64,000 nt of DNA from Streptomyces roseolus (GTDB lineage: Bacteria > Actinomycetota > Actinomycetes > Streptomycetales > Streptomycetaceae). The notes under the pieces were generated by a model that saw only the letters and a list, made by a program, of their open reading frames with translations, was not told the DNA's origin and did no database searches. The stretch covers positions 62,001-126,000 of the forward strand of contig NZ_BMTV01000012.1 of the NCBI RefSeq assembly GCF_014649855.1, read 5' to 3'. This document shows positions 1 to 7,123 of the stretch, one piece after another. Every line of letters starts with the position of its first letter. Position 1 is the stretch's first letter. A program made the position numbers and the translations under genes.

Positions 1-120
1 CAGGGCGACCCGGCGGGCGATCAGCTCGCGCAGCGGCAGCCGCTCCTCGGGGACGGCGAGGGGCGCGGAGGCGGTGCGGTCGCCGAGGGTCGTCTCGTCG
101 ACGAAGGTGACTGTTCCCAT
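1..120 (-). CDS. Unknown protein, N-terminal 40 residues only
   Basis: The window cuts this gene, so only the first 40 codons are visible, reading from ATG at 120. The product begins MGTVTFVDETTLGDR and runs into a segment rich in Leu, Glu and Arg (LPLRELIARRV). I do not recognise a domain. From memory, similar short proteins occur in Streptomyces near DUF4132 genes, which fits the DUF4132 gene 2 kb away, but this is inference. A RecA-independent DNA-damage promoter motif lies exactly upstream with its -10 box 7 bases from the ATG, so the mRNA is probably leaderless. No Shine-Dalgarno sequence is seen. Start choice is firm, function is open. Confidence 0.6.
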   Translation of the reverse strand, partial: MGTVTFVDETTLGDRTASAPLAVPEERLPLRELIARRVAL

Positions 121-127
121 GGCGCCG

Positions 128-150
128 AGGGTAGGACCCGGCACCGACAG
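128..150 (-). promoter_or_regulatory. RecA-NDp/PafBC-type DNA-damage promoter
   Basis: On the minus strand the order is CTGTCGGTG (150-142), eight bases, then TACCCT (133-128), then 7 bases to the ATG at 120. This matches the remembered consensus TTGTCRGTG-N8-TAnnnT at all but the first base. The short distance to the ATG implies a leaderless transcript. Confidence 0.6.
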
Positions 151-154
151 CGGG

Positions 155-694
155 TCAGCGCGGCCAGTGGGGGACGTCCGGGTCGGCCTCGGCGGCGAGC
201 ATGACGCGGCGGAGCAGGTCGTTGAGGGTGGCGCGCTCGGCGGGGTCGAGGACGCCGAGGAGGCGCTCCTCCTCGTGGCCGAGGACGCCCATGGCGCCGA
301 CCCAGACGGTGCGGCCCTCCTCGGTGAGCTCGACGACGACCCGGCGGCGGTCGGTGGTGGAGGGGGTGCGGCGGACGAGGCCGCGCCTCTCCAGGGCGTC
401 GAGGCGGCCGGTGACCGAGGCGGGCGCCAGGTCGAGGTCCTGGGCCAGCTCGGAGGGGGCGGCGGAGCCGCCGCGGCCGGCCAGTTTGTGCAGGGTGTCG
501 AACTCGTGGCGTTCGAGGTCGAAGTCGAGGAGGGACTGCTCGCGGACCCGGCGGAGGTGGACGGAGAGCTTCTTCATCCGGGTGACCGCGCCTTCGACGA
601 CGGGGTCGAGCTCGGGCAGGACGGGCTGCCAGCGGGCGACGTGCCCGTCGGTCCAGTCCTGTTCCTGGGGCGCTGCGGGGTCCGGCTGGTTCAT
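155..694 (-). CDS. MarR-family transcriptional regulator
   Basis: 179 residues, the usual size for MarR. A winged helix-turn-helix spans about residues 45-140: helices around PSELAQDLDLAPASVTGRLDALERRGLV, then the wing TTDRRRVVVELTEEG with the Asp-Arg-Arg typical of MarR wings. MarR proteins act as dimers on palindromic sites and usually respond to small ligands. The gene is divergent from an MFS pump at 781, and the 86-base gap holds a large palindrome overlapping the pump promoter. It therefore probably represses the pump and perhaps itself. The ligand is unknown. Family assignment is firm, target is inferred. Confidence 0.9.
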   Translation of the reverse strand: MNQPDPAAPQEQDWTDGHVARWQPVLPELDPVVEGAVTRMKKLSVHLRRVREQSLLDFDLERHEFDTLHKLAGRGGSAAPSELAQDLDLAPASVTGRLDALERRGLVRRTPSTTDRRRVVVELTEEGRTVWVGAMGVLGHEEERLLGVLDPAERATLNDLLRRVMLAAEADPDVPHWPR

Positions 695-732
695 GGGGCG
701 ATCGTACGTGCGGGGGTCCCGCCACCCCCCGT

Positions 733-774
733 AGAGATATTTCGTTGCCGAATTATTCGGTGCCGAAATACTCT
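733..774 (+). promoter_or_regulatory. MFS promoter with overlapping MarR operator palindrome
   Basis: A 33-base near-perfect palindrome occupies 738-770: outer arms TATTTCG and CGAAATA, inner arms CCGAAT and ATTCGG around one central T. AGAG (733-736) and CTCT (771-774) extend it. A promoter overlaps it: -35 TTGCCG at 745-750, 18 bases, -10 TACTCT at 769-774, with the MFS ATG at 781, giving a leaderless message. A dimeric MarR bound here would cover both promoter boxes. Confidence 0.7.
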
Positions 775-780
775 GCGTCC

Positions 781-1995
781 ATGGCCGCTCCCGTCACCGC
801 CCCGCCGCCCGTCCGCCACCCCCTGCGCACCCGCCCCTTCCGGCTGCTCTTCGCCGGACGGGTCCTCTCCCTCACCGGTGACGCCGTGATCCCCGCCGCG
901 CTCGCCCTCGCCGTCCTGGAGGCCACCGGCTCCACCGGCGCGCTCGCCCTGGTCCTCACCTGCGCGATGGTGCCGAAGCTGCTCCTGCTCCCGGTCGGCG
1001 GCGTCCTCGCCGACCGGTTCGACGCCCGCGCCATCGCCCTCGCCACGGACCTCGTCCGGTGCGCCGCCCAGCTCCTCGTCGGCCTCCAGCTCCTCGGCGG
1101 CAGCCCCACCCTGTGGCTGATCGCCGCCGCCTCGGCCGTCGGCGGGGCGGCCGGCGCCTTCGCCATGCCGACCTCCTCCCCGCTGGTGCGCGGCACCGTG
1201 GCCGAGGCCGTACTGCACCGGGCCAACGCCGCCATGGGGATCGCGGCCGGCGCCACCCGCGTCGGCGGGCCCGCGCTCGCCGGCGCCCTCGTCCTCACCG
1301 TCGGCCCCGGCTGGGCCTTCGTCCTCGACGCCGCCTCCTTCGCGGTCAGCGCCGCGCTCCTCGCCGCGCTGCGGATCGACCGGGTACCGGTCCCCCACCG
1401 GCCCTTCCTGACCGATCTGCGCCAGGGCTGGCGGGAGGTCAGGTCCCGCGACTGGTACTGGACCAGCCTCGTCGCGCACAGCGCCTGGAACGGCGCCGCC
1501 GCCGTCCTGATGACCCTCGGCCCCGCGATCGCCCTCGACCGGCTCGGCGGGGCGGGCGCCTGGGTGCTGCTGCTCCAGGTCGGCGCGGTGGGGCTGCTCG
1601 CCGGCTCCCTCCTCGCCGACCGGCTCAGCCCCTCCCGGCCCGTCCTCGCCGCCAACCTGGCCCTCGCGAGCTACGCGCTGCCGCTGCTGCTGCTCGCGGC
1701 CGGGGCGCCCGCCTGGGCCGTCATCGGCGCGTACGGGCTCGCCCAGGTCGGCCTCGGCTTCCTCGGCCCCCTGTGGGACACCGTCGTCCAGCGGAGGATC
1801 CCCGAGCGGGTGCTGGCCCGGGTGGTCTCGTACGACTCGCTGCTCTCCTTCGCCGCGATGCCGGTCGGGTACGCGCTGGCGCCGCTCGCCGCCGACGCGT
1901 GGGGGCCGGGCGTGCCACTGGCCGTGGCGGCCGTCCTGGTCGGCGGCTGCTGCCTGGCGACGGCGCTGGTCCCGGGGGTGCGGCGGGTGCGCTGA
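781..1995 (+). CDS. MFS transporter, putative efflux pump
   Basis: 404 residues with about 12 hydrophobic segments and the MFS loop 2-3 signature GGVLADRFDARAIA near residue 75. The N-terminus (LRTRPFRLLFAGRVLSLTGDAVIP) resembles the MFS_3/enterobactin-exporter type common in actinobacteria. It should export small molecules across the cytoplasmic membrane by proton antiport, substrate unknown. I chose ATG 781 rather than the upstream TTG 745, because 745 lies inside the -35 box and operator, while a -10 box sits 7 bases before 781. The divergent MarR gene is the likely regulator. Confidence 0.85.
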   Translation: MAAPVTAPPPVRHPLRTRPFRLLFAGRVLSLTGDAVIPAALALAVLEATGSTGALALVLTCAMVPKLLLLPVGGVLADRFDARAIALATDLVRCAAQLLVGLQLLGGSPTLWLIAAASAVGGAAGAFAMPTSSPLVRGTVAEAVLHRANAAMGIAAGATRVGGPALAGALVLTVGPGWAFVLDAASFAVSAALLAALRIDRVPVPHRPFLTDLRQGWREVRSRDWYWTSLVAHSAWNGAAAVLMTLGPAIALDRLGGAGAWVLLLQVGAVGLLAGSLLADRLSPSRPVLAANLALASYALPLLLLAAGAPAWAVIGAYGLAQVGLGFLGPLWDTVVQRRIPERVLARVVSYDSLLSFAAMPVGYALAPLAADAWGPGVPLAVAAVLVGGCCLATALVPGVRRVR

Positions 1996-1999
1996 GGCG

Positions 2000-2022
2000 T
2001 TGTCGGTGGCGGGGCCTAACGT
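2000..2022 (+). promoter_or_regulatory. RecA-NDp/PafBC-type DNA-damage promoter of the DUF4132 gene
   Basis: TTGTCGGTG (2000-2008), eight bases, TAACGT (2017-2022), then 7 bases to ATG 2030. This matches the remembered consensus TTGTCRGTG-N8-TAnnnT at every fixed position. The TTG that would otherwise extend the reading frame to 2000 is the first part of this promoter. Confidence 0.75.
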
Positions 2023-2029
2023 CGGGGGC

Positions 2030-4546
2030 ATGGTGGGGAACACGGGCCCGGTGGGCGATCCGATCGAAGCGGTGGCGCGCGCGGCGGCCGAAGGGCCGGA
2101 CGCCCTGCGGGGGTTGCTGGACGGGCTGGAGGGGGCGGAGCTCCGGGAGGCCGCGCTCGCCCTCCACCTGCGCGTGTGCCGCAGGGACGGCGAGGAGGCG
2201 GCGGAGGCCGCGCTCGCCGGTCTGGCCCGGCGGGAGCTGGGATGGTCGGCCGCCGGGGCGGACCTGCTGCTGGGCCGGCTCCTGGGCGGAGAGGCGGTGG
2301 TGGCCCCGCACGAACTGCAGTCCAGGTTCCTCGCGGTGGCACCGCTCGCGGTGGCCGCCTGCGAGCAGGCGGAGGACTTCTCCCGGGCGCACGTCCGGTC
2401 ACTGCGGGGTACGGCCGAGTCCCTGCGCGTGTACCGCCAGGACCGGTTCAGCCTGCTCCGCGACCGGATGGACGCACTGCTGAAGCGCGAGTCGCGGGTG
2501 GATCAAGGGGTACTGCCCCGCCATCTCCTGGACGGTTTCGACGACTTCGGTCCGGCCATGCGGGCCGCGCACACGGAGCTGCTGGCGGGGGCGGGGGTGT
2601 CCGCGTTCCTGGCGCACTGTGCGCTGATGGGCCGACCGCGGGCGACACGGACCTGGCGCAGGGAGGCGGCTGCGCTGCTGGCGGAGGCGGAGTCTGGTGC
2701 GGAGGTGGTGCGGCGGCTGCTGGAGGGGATCGCCGCACAGTCCGCGCACCGGGTGAACGACCCGGACCCGTACGGGATGGGCGTCCCGACCCTGGCGAGC
2801 GCCGCCAACACCTCCCTCGTCCGGGGCCTGTTGTGGGCGGCGCTCGGCATCGGGGAGGAGTGGGTGGTGCCGCTGGTGGGGGCCGTGGCGCTGCACGCGG
2901 GGACGGGACTCGGCGGATCCGGGGGGATGTGCCGGAGCCGGCCGATCGCGACGGCGGCCGTCGCGGTGCTCGGGGAGTGCCCGGCGGACCGGGCCGAGGC
3001 GGCCGTCGCGGAGCTGGGACGGCTGCCGAAGCGGGTGGTCAACCGCACGGTGGGGAAGGGGATCGCGCGCGCCACGGAGGCGGTCTCGGCCCGGGCCGGG
3101 GTGACCGCGTCGATGCTGCGGGAGCGAGCCGTGCCGGCGCTCGGCCTGGACGGACGCGGGGCGCGGGAGGTCGCGCTCGGTGCGTACGCGGCGGAGCTGG
3201 CGGTACGGGAGCCGGGCACCGCGCTGCTCTCCTTCAGGGGCCCGGAGGGGAGGCTCCTGAAGACCGCGCCGAAGGAGGTGCGGGAGGCGTGCGCCGGAGA
3301 GCTGAAGGAGGTCAGGGCGGGGCTGCGGAAGCTGTCGGCGCTGCTCTCCGAGGAGCGGGCGCGCCTGGAGGAGCACCTGGCGGCGGGCACGGTCTGGCCG
3401 GCGGCGGACTGGCGGCGGTACTACGCGGACCATCCGGTGACGGGCGCGGTGGCGCGGGCGCTCGTCTGGGAGGCCGGGGACGGCGACGGGGGCTGGACGG
3501 CCGGGCGGCCCGAGCGGTCGGGGGACGGCTGGGCGCTGGCCGGGCCGGACGGCGCCGTGCGGCCGGTGGGGGCGGGCGACCGGCTGCGGCTGTGGCACCC
3601 GCTGCGGGCCGGGGACGGGGAGGTCGCCCGGTGGCGGGCGGCGCTGCTCGACCGGGAGCAGCGGCAGCCGTTCAAGCAGGTGTACCGCGAGGTGTACCCG
3701 CTGACGCCGGCGGAGCGGACGACCGCCACGTACTCGAACCGCTTCGCGGGGCACGTGCTGCGGTACGGGCAGGCGCGGGCGCTGATGACGGCCCGCGGCT
3801 GGGCGGGGCCGCACCTGGGGCACTTCTCCGACGGGTACTCCTCCGAGATGGTGAAGGAGCTGCCCGCGCCGGGCGAGCTGCCGGCGGCGGAGGGGACGCG
3901 GTGGCGGGCCCGGTTCTTCGTCGACCTGGCCGACGACGGGGCGTACGCGGACGGGGCGGCCCTGCTCTGCGCGACGGACCAGGTGCGGTTCGAGCGGCGG
4001 GCGGGGGCGGCGGGGCCGCGCGGGCCGTGGGAGCGGGCGCCGCTGGAGGAGGTGCCGGCGCTGGTGCTGTCGGAGGCGCTGCGGGACGTGGACCTGTTCA
4101 CGGGGGTGGCGTCGGTCGGGGCGGACCCGGACTGGCGGGACCGGGGCGAGGACCGGGCCCACGGCGACTACTGGACGCGCTGGGGCTTCGGGGAGCTGGG
4201 CGAGGGGGCGAGGGTGCGGCGGGAGACGCTGGGCCGGCTGCTGCCGCGGACCCGGATCGCGGACCGGGTGGAGCTGACGGACCGGTTCCTGCGGGTGCGG
4301 GGGGAGTTGGGGGCGTACCGCATCCACCTGGGCTCGGGGAACGTGCTGATGGAGCCCTCGGACGCGTACCTGTGCGTGGTGGTGGACCGTTCGCGGGAGG
4401 CCGGGCGGGCGGCGGGGAAGGTGTTCCTGCCGTTCGAGGAGGACGGCGGGATGCTGTCGGTGATCCTGTCCAAGGCGTTCCTGCTGGCCGCCGACGACCG
4501 GATCACCGACCCGACGATCACCGCGCAGCTGCGGCGGGGGCGCTGA
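2030..4546 (+). CDS. DUF4132 domain protein (YehI/MolR-like)
   Basis: 838 residues, soluble, no signal peptide. The N-terminal half is a run of Leu/Ala/Arg-rich helices (HEAT-like appearance). The DUF4132 core begins near residue 540 with QPFKQVYREVYPLT, followed by RFAGHVLRYGQARAL and RGW. The C-terminal segment contains YRIHLGSGNVLMEP and FLPFEEDGGMLSVILSKAFLLAADD, seen in DUF7737-type tails. No WGR domain is apparent, unlike E. coli YehI as I remember it. Molecular function is unknown. The promoter matches the DNA-damage consensus, the same as for the MoxR/VWA and SWIM loci at 44-52 kb, whose E. coli counterparts cluster with YehI. The 3' end overlaps the convergent hydrolase gene by 29 bases. 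Confidence 0.85.
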   Translation: MVGNTGPVGDPIEAVARAAAEGPDALRGLLDGLEGAELREAALALHLRVCRRDGEEAAEAALAGLARRELGWSAAGADLLLGRLLGGEAVVAPHELQSRFLAVAPLAVAACEQAEDFSRAHVRSLRGTAESLRVYRQDRFSLLRDRMDALLKRESRVDQGVLPRHLLDGFDDFGPAMRAAHTELLAGAGVSAFLAHCALMGRPRATRTWRREAAALLAEAESGAEVVRRLLEGIAAQSAHRVNDPDPYGMGVPTLASAANTSLVRGLLWAALGIGEEWVVPLVGAVALHAGTGLGGSGGMCRSRPIATAAVAVLGECPADRAEAAVAELGRLPKRVVNRTVGKGIARATEAVSARAGVTASMLRERAVPALGLDGRGAREVALGAYAAELAVREPGTALLSFRGPEGRLLKTAPKEVREACAGELKEVRAGLRKLSALLSEERARLEEHLAAGTVWPAADWRRYYADHPVTGAVARALVWEAGDGDGGWTAGRPERSGDGWALAGPDGAVRPVGAGDRLRLWHPLRAGDGEVARWRAALLDREQRQPFKQVYREVYPLTPAERTTATYSNRFAGHVLRYGQARALMTARGWAGPHLGHFSDGYSSEMVKELPAPGELPAAEGTRWRARFFVDLADDGAYADGAALLCATDQVRFERRAGAAGPRGPWERAPLEEVPALVLSEALRDVDLFTGVASVGADPDWRDRGEDRAHGDYWTRWGFGELGEGARVRRETLGRLLPRTRIADRVELTDRFLRVRGELGAYRIHLGSGNVLMEPSDAYLCVVVDRSREAGRAAGKVFLPFEEDGGMLSVILSKAFLLAADDRITDPTITAQLRRGR

Positions 4547-5306
4547 GTCCGGCCAGGAAGCCGGTCAGCAGGGCCAGGGTCTCCTCGGGGCGCTCCAGGG
4601 CGGGGAGGTGGCCGGCCCAGGCGAGTTCGACGCGGCGGGCGTCCGGGAGGAGCTCCGCGAGCCGGTCGCCGACGGCGCGGAAGTCGGGGACGTCGTGGGC
4701 TCCGGTGGCGACGAGGGCGGGCACGGTGACGCCCCGGAGGTCGTCCTCGGTGACGCCGGAGGGCCGGGCCCCGTGCTCCTCGGGGACGGGGAGCTGGAGG
4801 TCGAAGGCGCGGCGCTGCATGGCGTGGACGAGGGCGCGGGCCTCCGGCCCGGCCTCGGGGCCGCACCACAGGTCGACGTTGAGGGCGGTCGCGGCGTCCA
4901 CGTCGCCGGCTTCGAGGAGGGCTTCCTCGCGCGCGAAGAAGGCGCGGAGCTCGGGGCCCGGCCGGTGCTCGACCGGGGCGGCGGCGCAGAGCAGGGCGAG
5001 CGCGGCCGTGCGGCCGGGGTGGCGGACGGCGACGTCGAGGGCGACCTCGCCGCCGAAGGAGGAGCCGACGAGGACGGCCTTCTCGGCGCCGAGGTCGTCG
5101 AGGAGGTCGCGGACGTCGTCCGCGTGGAGGTGGGGCGCGTCGACGGGGGTCTCGCCGAAGCCGCGGAGGTCGCAGCGGACGACCCGGTACCCGGCGTCGG
5201 CGAGGGCCTGGAACTGTCCGTCCCACATCCGGCGGTCGCAGACCCCGGAGTGCAGCAGGACGACGGTCCGGTGGCCGGTTCCGGCCGTGTCATGAGAGAG
5301 CGTCAC
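4518..5306 (-). CDS. Alpha/beta hydrolase
   Basis: 262 residues with an alpha/beta hydrolase fold: oxyanion region VVLLHSGVCDRRMWDGQ near residue 20, nucleophile elbow GSSFGGE near residue 85 (catalytic Ser), acidic residue in TGAHDVPDF near 205, and catalytic His in AWAGHLPALE near 235. Substrate cannot be read from sequence. GTG at 5306 is supported by a TACAGT box at 5319-5314 with 7 bases between, so the mRNA is probably leaderless. The 3' end overlaps the DUF4132 gene by 29 bases in convergent orientation. It is divergent from the TetR-controlled unit at 5431. Confidence 0.85.
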   Translation of the reverse strand: MTLSHDTAGTGHRTVVLLHSGVCDRRMWDGQFQALADAGYRVVRCDLRGFGETPVDAPHLHADDVRDLLDDLGAEKAVLVGSSFGGEVALDVAVRHPGRTAALALLCAAAPVEHRPGPELRAFFAREEALLEAGDVDAATALNVDLWCGPEAGPEARALVHAMQRRAFDLQLPVPEEHGARPSGVTEDDLRGVTVPALVATGAHDVPDFRAVGDRLAELLPDARRVELAWAGHLPALERPEETLALLTGFLAGLSAPAAAAR

Positions 5307-5354
5307 CCGCGTGACTGTAGACGCTCCCGATGCCCCCGGCCACGCCTTTCCCCA

Positions 5355-5417
5355 TTGACTTGAACACGTTCAAGAAGAGGTCTACAGTCATGCCTGCCAG
5401 CATTTGAACGCGTTCAA
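5355..5417 (+). promoter_or_regulatory. Promoter with paired TTGAAC-N2-GTTCAA operators
   Basis: Two palindromes with identical arms: TTGAAC-AC-GTTCAA at 5360-5373 and TTGAAC-GC-GTTCAA at 5404-5417. Their centres are 44 bases apart, about four helical turns. The first arm doubles as a -35 box (TTGAAC 5360-5365), followed after 17 bases by -10 TACAGT (5383-5388). The second palindrome is in the leader, before the Shine-Dalgarno region of the gene at 5431. This is a typical TetR-family arrangement, and a TetR gene closes the same gene group. Confidence 0.7.
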
Positions 5418-5430
5418 GGGAGCGTGGGGC

Positions 5431-5862
5431 ATGGACCTCACTGTCGTCGCGTACATCGCCTACCTGCTGATCAGCGTGGCCCTCACCACCTGGGTCGCCC
5501 GCACCCTCAGCCGCAACGGAAGGATCTTCCTCGCCGACGTGCTGCACGGGAACGAGAAGCTCGCGGACGCCGTCAACCACCTCCTGGTGGTCGGCTTCTA
5601 CCTCGTCAACTTCGGCTTCGTCGCCCTCTACCTGCGCCAGGACCAGACCGTCGCCGACGCCCGGGAGCTCTTCGAGGCCCTCTCCGTCAAGCTCGGCGTC
5701 GTCCTGCTCGTCCTCGGCGTGATGCACCTCGGCAACGTCTACGTCCTCAACCGGATCCGCCGCCGCGGCGCCATGGAACGCGAGCAGGTCCCGCCCGTCG
5801 CCCCGCAGGGCTGGACCGACCCCAAGAGCGGCCCCTGGGCCCCGCCCGCCCCGCAGGCCTGA
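5431..5862 (+). CDS. Small integral membrane protein of unknown function
   Basis: 143 residues with three strongly hydrophobic segments: VVAYIAYLLISVALTTWVA (about 4-25), LLVVGFYLVNFGFVALYL (about 52-70) and LGVVLLVLGVMHLGNVYVL (about 88-107). A charged, Pro-rich tail (about 110-143) is probably cytoplasmic. I do not recognise a named family. ATG 5431 is preferred over TTG 5404, because 5404 is inside the second operator and a GGAG-containing Shine-Dalgarno region precedes 5431. It is first in a short unit with the DCC-family gene (5 bases downstream) and probably the TetR gene, and is controlled by the paired operators upstream. Confidence 0.8.
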   Translation: MDLTVVAYIAYLLISVALTTWVARTLSRNGRIFLADVLHGNEKLADAVNHLLVVGFYLVNFGFVALYLRQDQTVADARELFEALSVKLGVVLLVLGVMHLGNVYVLNRIRRRGAMEREQVPPVAPQGWTDPKSGPWAPPAPQA

Positions 5863-5867
5863 CCACC

Positions 5868-6305
5868 GTGTCCACGCCGGCACACCCCACGACCCCCGTG
5901 GCGCGCCTGACCGTCCTGTACGACGCCGAGTGCCCGCTCTGCGTGCACCTCAGGCACTGGCTGCTGCGCCAGCGGCAGCTCGTGCCGCTGGACCTCGTCC
6001 CGGCCGGCTCGCGGCGGGCCAGGGACCTCTTCCCCGGCCTCGACCACGCCGCCACCCTGCGGGAGATCACCGTGGTCGGGGACCGGGGCCAGGTCTACAC
6101 CGCCTCGGCCGCCTGGATCGTCTGCCTGTGGGCCCTGGCCGAGCACCGGCCCCGCGCCCACTGGCTCGCCGCCCCCGTCGGGCAGCCCCTCGCCCGCGCC
6201 GCCGTCCTCGCCGCCTCGAAGTGGCGGGAGGCGCTCAAGGGTTCCGGCGGCGGGGACCGGGACTGCTCCGACGGGCACTGCGAGGTGCCCGGACCGCCCG
6301 GTTAG
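5868..6305 (+). CDS. DCC-family (DUF393) thiol-disulfide oxidoreductase-like protein
   Basis: 145 residues. The N-terminal motif LYDAECPLC carries the family signature DxxCPxC, here Asp, Cys-Pro-Leu-Cys, which resembles a thioredoxin-type redox site. GTG 5868 lies 5 bases after the stop of the membrane protein gene and has no clear Shine-Dalgarno sequence of its own, so translation is probably coupled. DCC proteins are poorly characterised. Some are fused to or encoded beside membrane proteins, as here. A C-terminal DCSDGHCEV segment adds two further cysteines, which is unusual and could be redox-active or metal-binding (inference). Confidence 0.85.
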   Translation: MSTPAHPTTPVARLTVLYDAECPLCVHLRHWLLRQRQLVPLDLVPAGSRRARDLFPGLDHAATLREITVVGDRGQVYTASAAWIVCLWALAEHRPRAHWLAAPVGQPLARAAVLAASKWREALKGSGGGDRDCSDGHCEVPGPPG

Positions 6306-6315
6306 GCTCGACCAC

Positions 6316-7074
6316 GTGACGGAAGAGAAGAAGGCCCCGGACACCCCGAAGGCCGCGAAGGCCCCGAAGAGCGAGCAGACCCGGACGCTCATCCTGGAGA
6401 CCGCGCTGCGGCTCTTCCGGGAGCGGGGGTACGACAAGACCACCATGCGGGCCATCGCCCAGGAGGCAGGGGTCTCGGTCGGAAACGCCTACTACTACTT
6501 CGCGTCCAAGGAACACCTGGTCCAGGGCTTCTACGACCGGATCGCCGAGGAGCACCAGGCGGCCGTCCGGCCGGTCCTGGAGGGCGGCGAGAAGGAACTC
6601 GTCGCCCGCATCAGGGGCGTCCTGCTCGCCTGGCTCGACATCGCGGAGCCGTACCACGAGTTCGCGGCGCAGTTCTTCAAGAACGCCGCCGACCCGGACA
6701 GCCCGCTCTCGCCGTTCTCCCCCGAGTCGGAGGGGCCGCGCGAGGCGGCGATCGAGGTGCACCGCAGGGTGATCTCCGGCGCCTCGGTCAAGGTCGACCC
6801 CGAACTGTCCGAGGCGCTGCCCCAGCTGCTGTGGCTCCAGCAGATGGGGCTCGTCCTCTTCTGGGTGTACGACCGCTCCGAGGGCGCCGCCAACAGCCGG
6901 CGCCTGGTGGAACGCCTGGCGCCGGTGACCGCCCGGGCGATCTCGCTCTCCCGCTTCCGGATCCTGCGCCCGCTGGTCAAGGAGACCCACGAACTGCTCG
7001 CCGACTTCATGCCCACGGCGGCCGGGATGGCGGCGTCGGGGCGGCCCCGCAGGACCACCCCGAAGAAGGACTGA
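6316..7074 (+). CDS. TetR-family transcriptional regulator
   Basis: 252 residues. A Lys/Ala/Pro-rich leader (about 1-18) precedes a TetR helix-turn-helix (about 20-70: RTLILETALRLFRERGYDKTTMRAIAQEAGVSVGNAYYYFASKEHLV), with the hallmark FRERGYDKTTM and YYYFASKE elements. The rest is a helical ligand-binding domain. GTG 6316 is preceded by TAGGCT at 6303-6308, 7 bases away, so it has its own leaderless promoter whose -10 box overlaps the stop codon of the DCC gene. Its likely target is the pair of TTGAAC-N2-GTTCAA palindromes at 5360-5417, which would make this a self-contained regulated unit. Ligand unknown. Confidence 0.92.
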   Translation: MTEEKKAPDTPKAAKAPKSEQTRTLILETALRLFRERGYDKTTMRAIAQEAGVSVGNAYYYFASKEHLVQGFYDRIAEEHQAAVRPVLEGGEKELVARIRGVLLAWLDIAEPYHEFAAQFFKNAADPDSPLSPFSPESEGPREAAIEVHRRVISGASVKVDPELSEALPQLLWLQQMGLVLFWVYDRSEGAANSRRLVERLAPVTARAISLSRFRILRPLVKETHELLADFMPTAAGMAASGRPRRTTPKKD

Positions 7075-7123
7075 GCGCCGCCCGGAGCACCGAGCACGGA
7101 CCGGACCGGGCAGTGGGCGCGGC

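Noticed and set aside
745..780. TTG 745 as start of the MFS protein
   Set aside because: The codon is within the -35 box and operator palindrome, and ATG 781 is positioned for a leaderless start.
2000..2029. TTG 2000 as start of the DUF4132 protein
   Set aside because: It is the first three bases of a perfect RecA-NDp promoter; ATG 2030 lies 7 bases after the -10 box.
2176..5295. Very long open frame (1039 codons) overlapping the DUF4132 gene
   Set aside because: Gly/Ala/Arg/Pro-rich translation without motifs, a shadow frame of a high-GC gene; the DUF4132 frame has family motifs and a promoter.
5360..5417. LexA/SOS boxes
   Set aside because: The Streptomyces SOS box has a four-base spacer between TCGAAC and GTTCGA arms; these sites have TTGAAC/GTTCAA arms and a two-base spacer.
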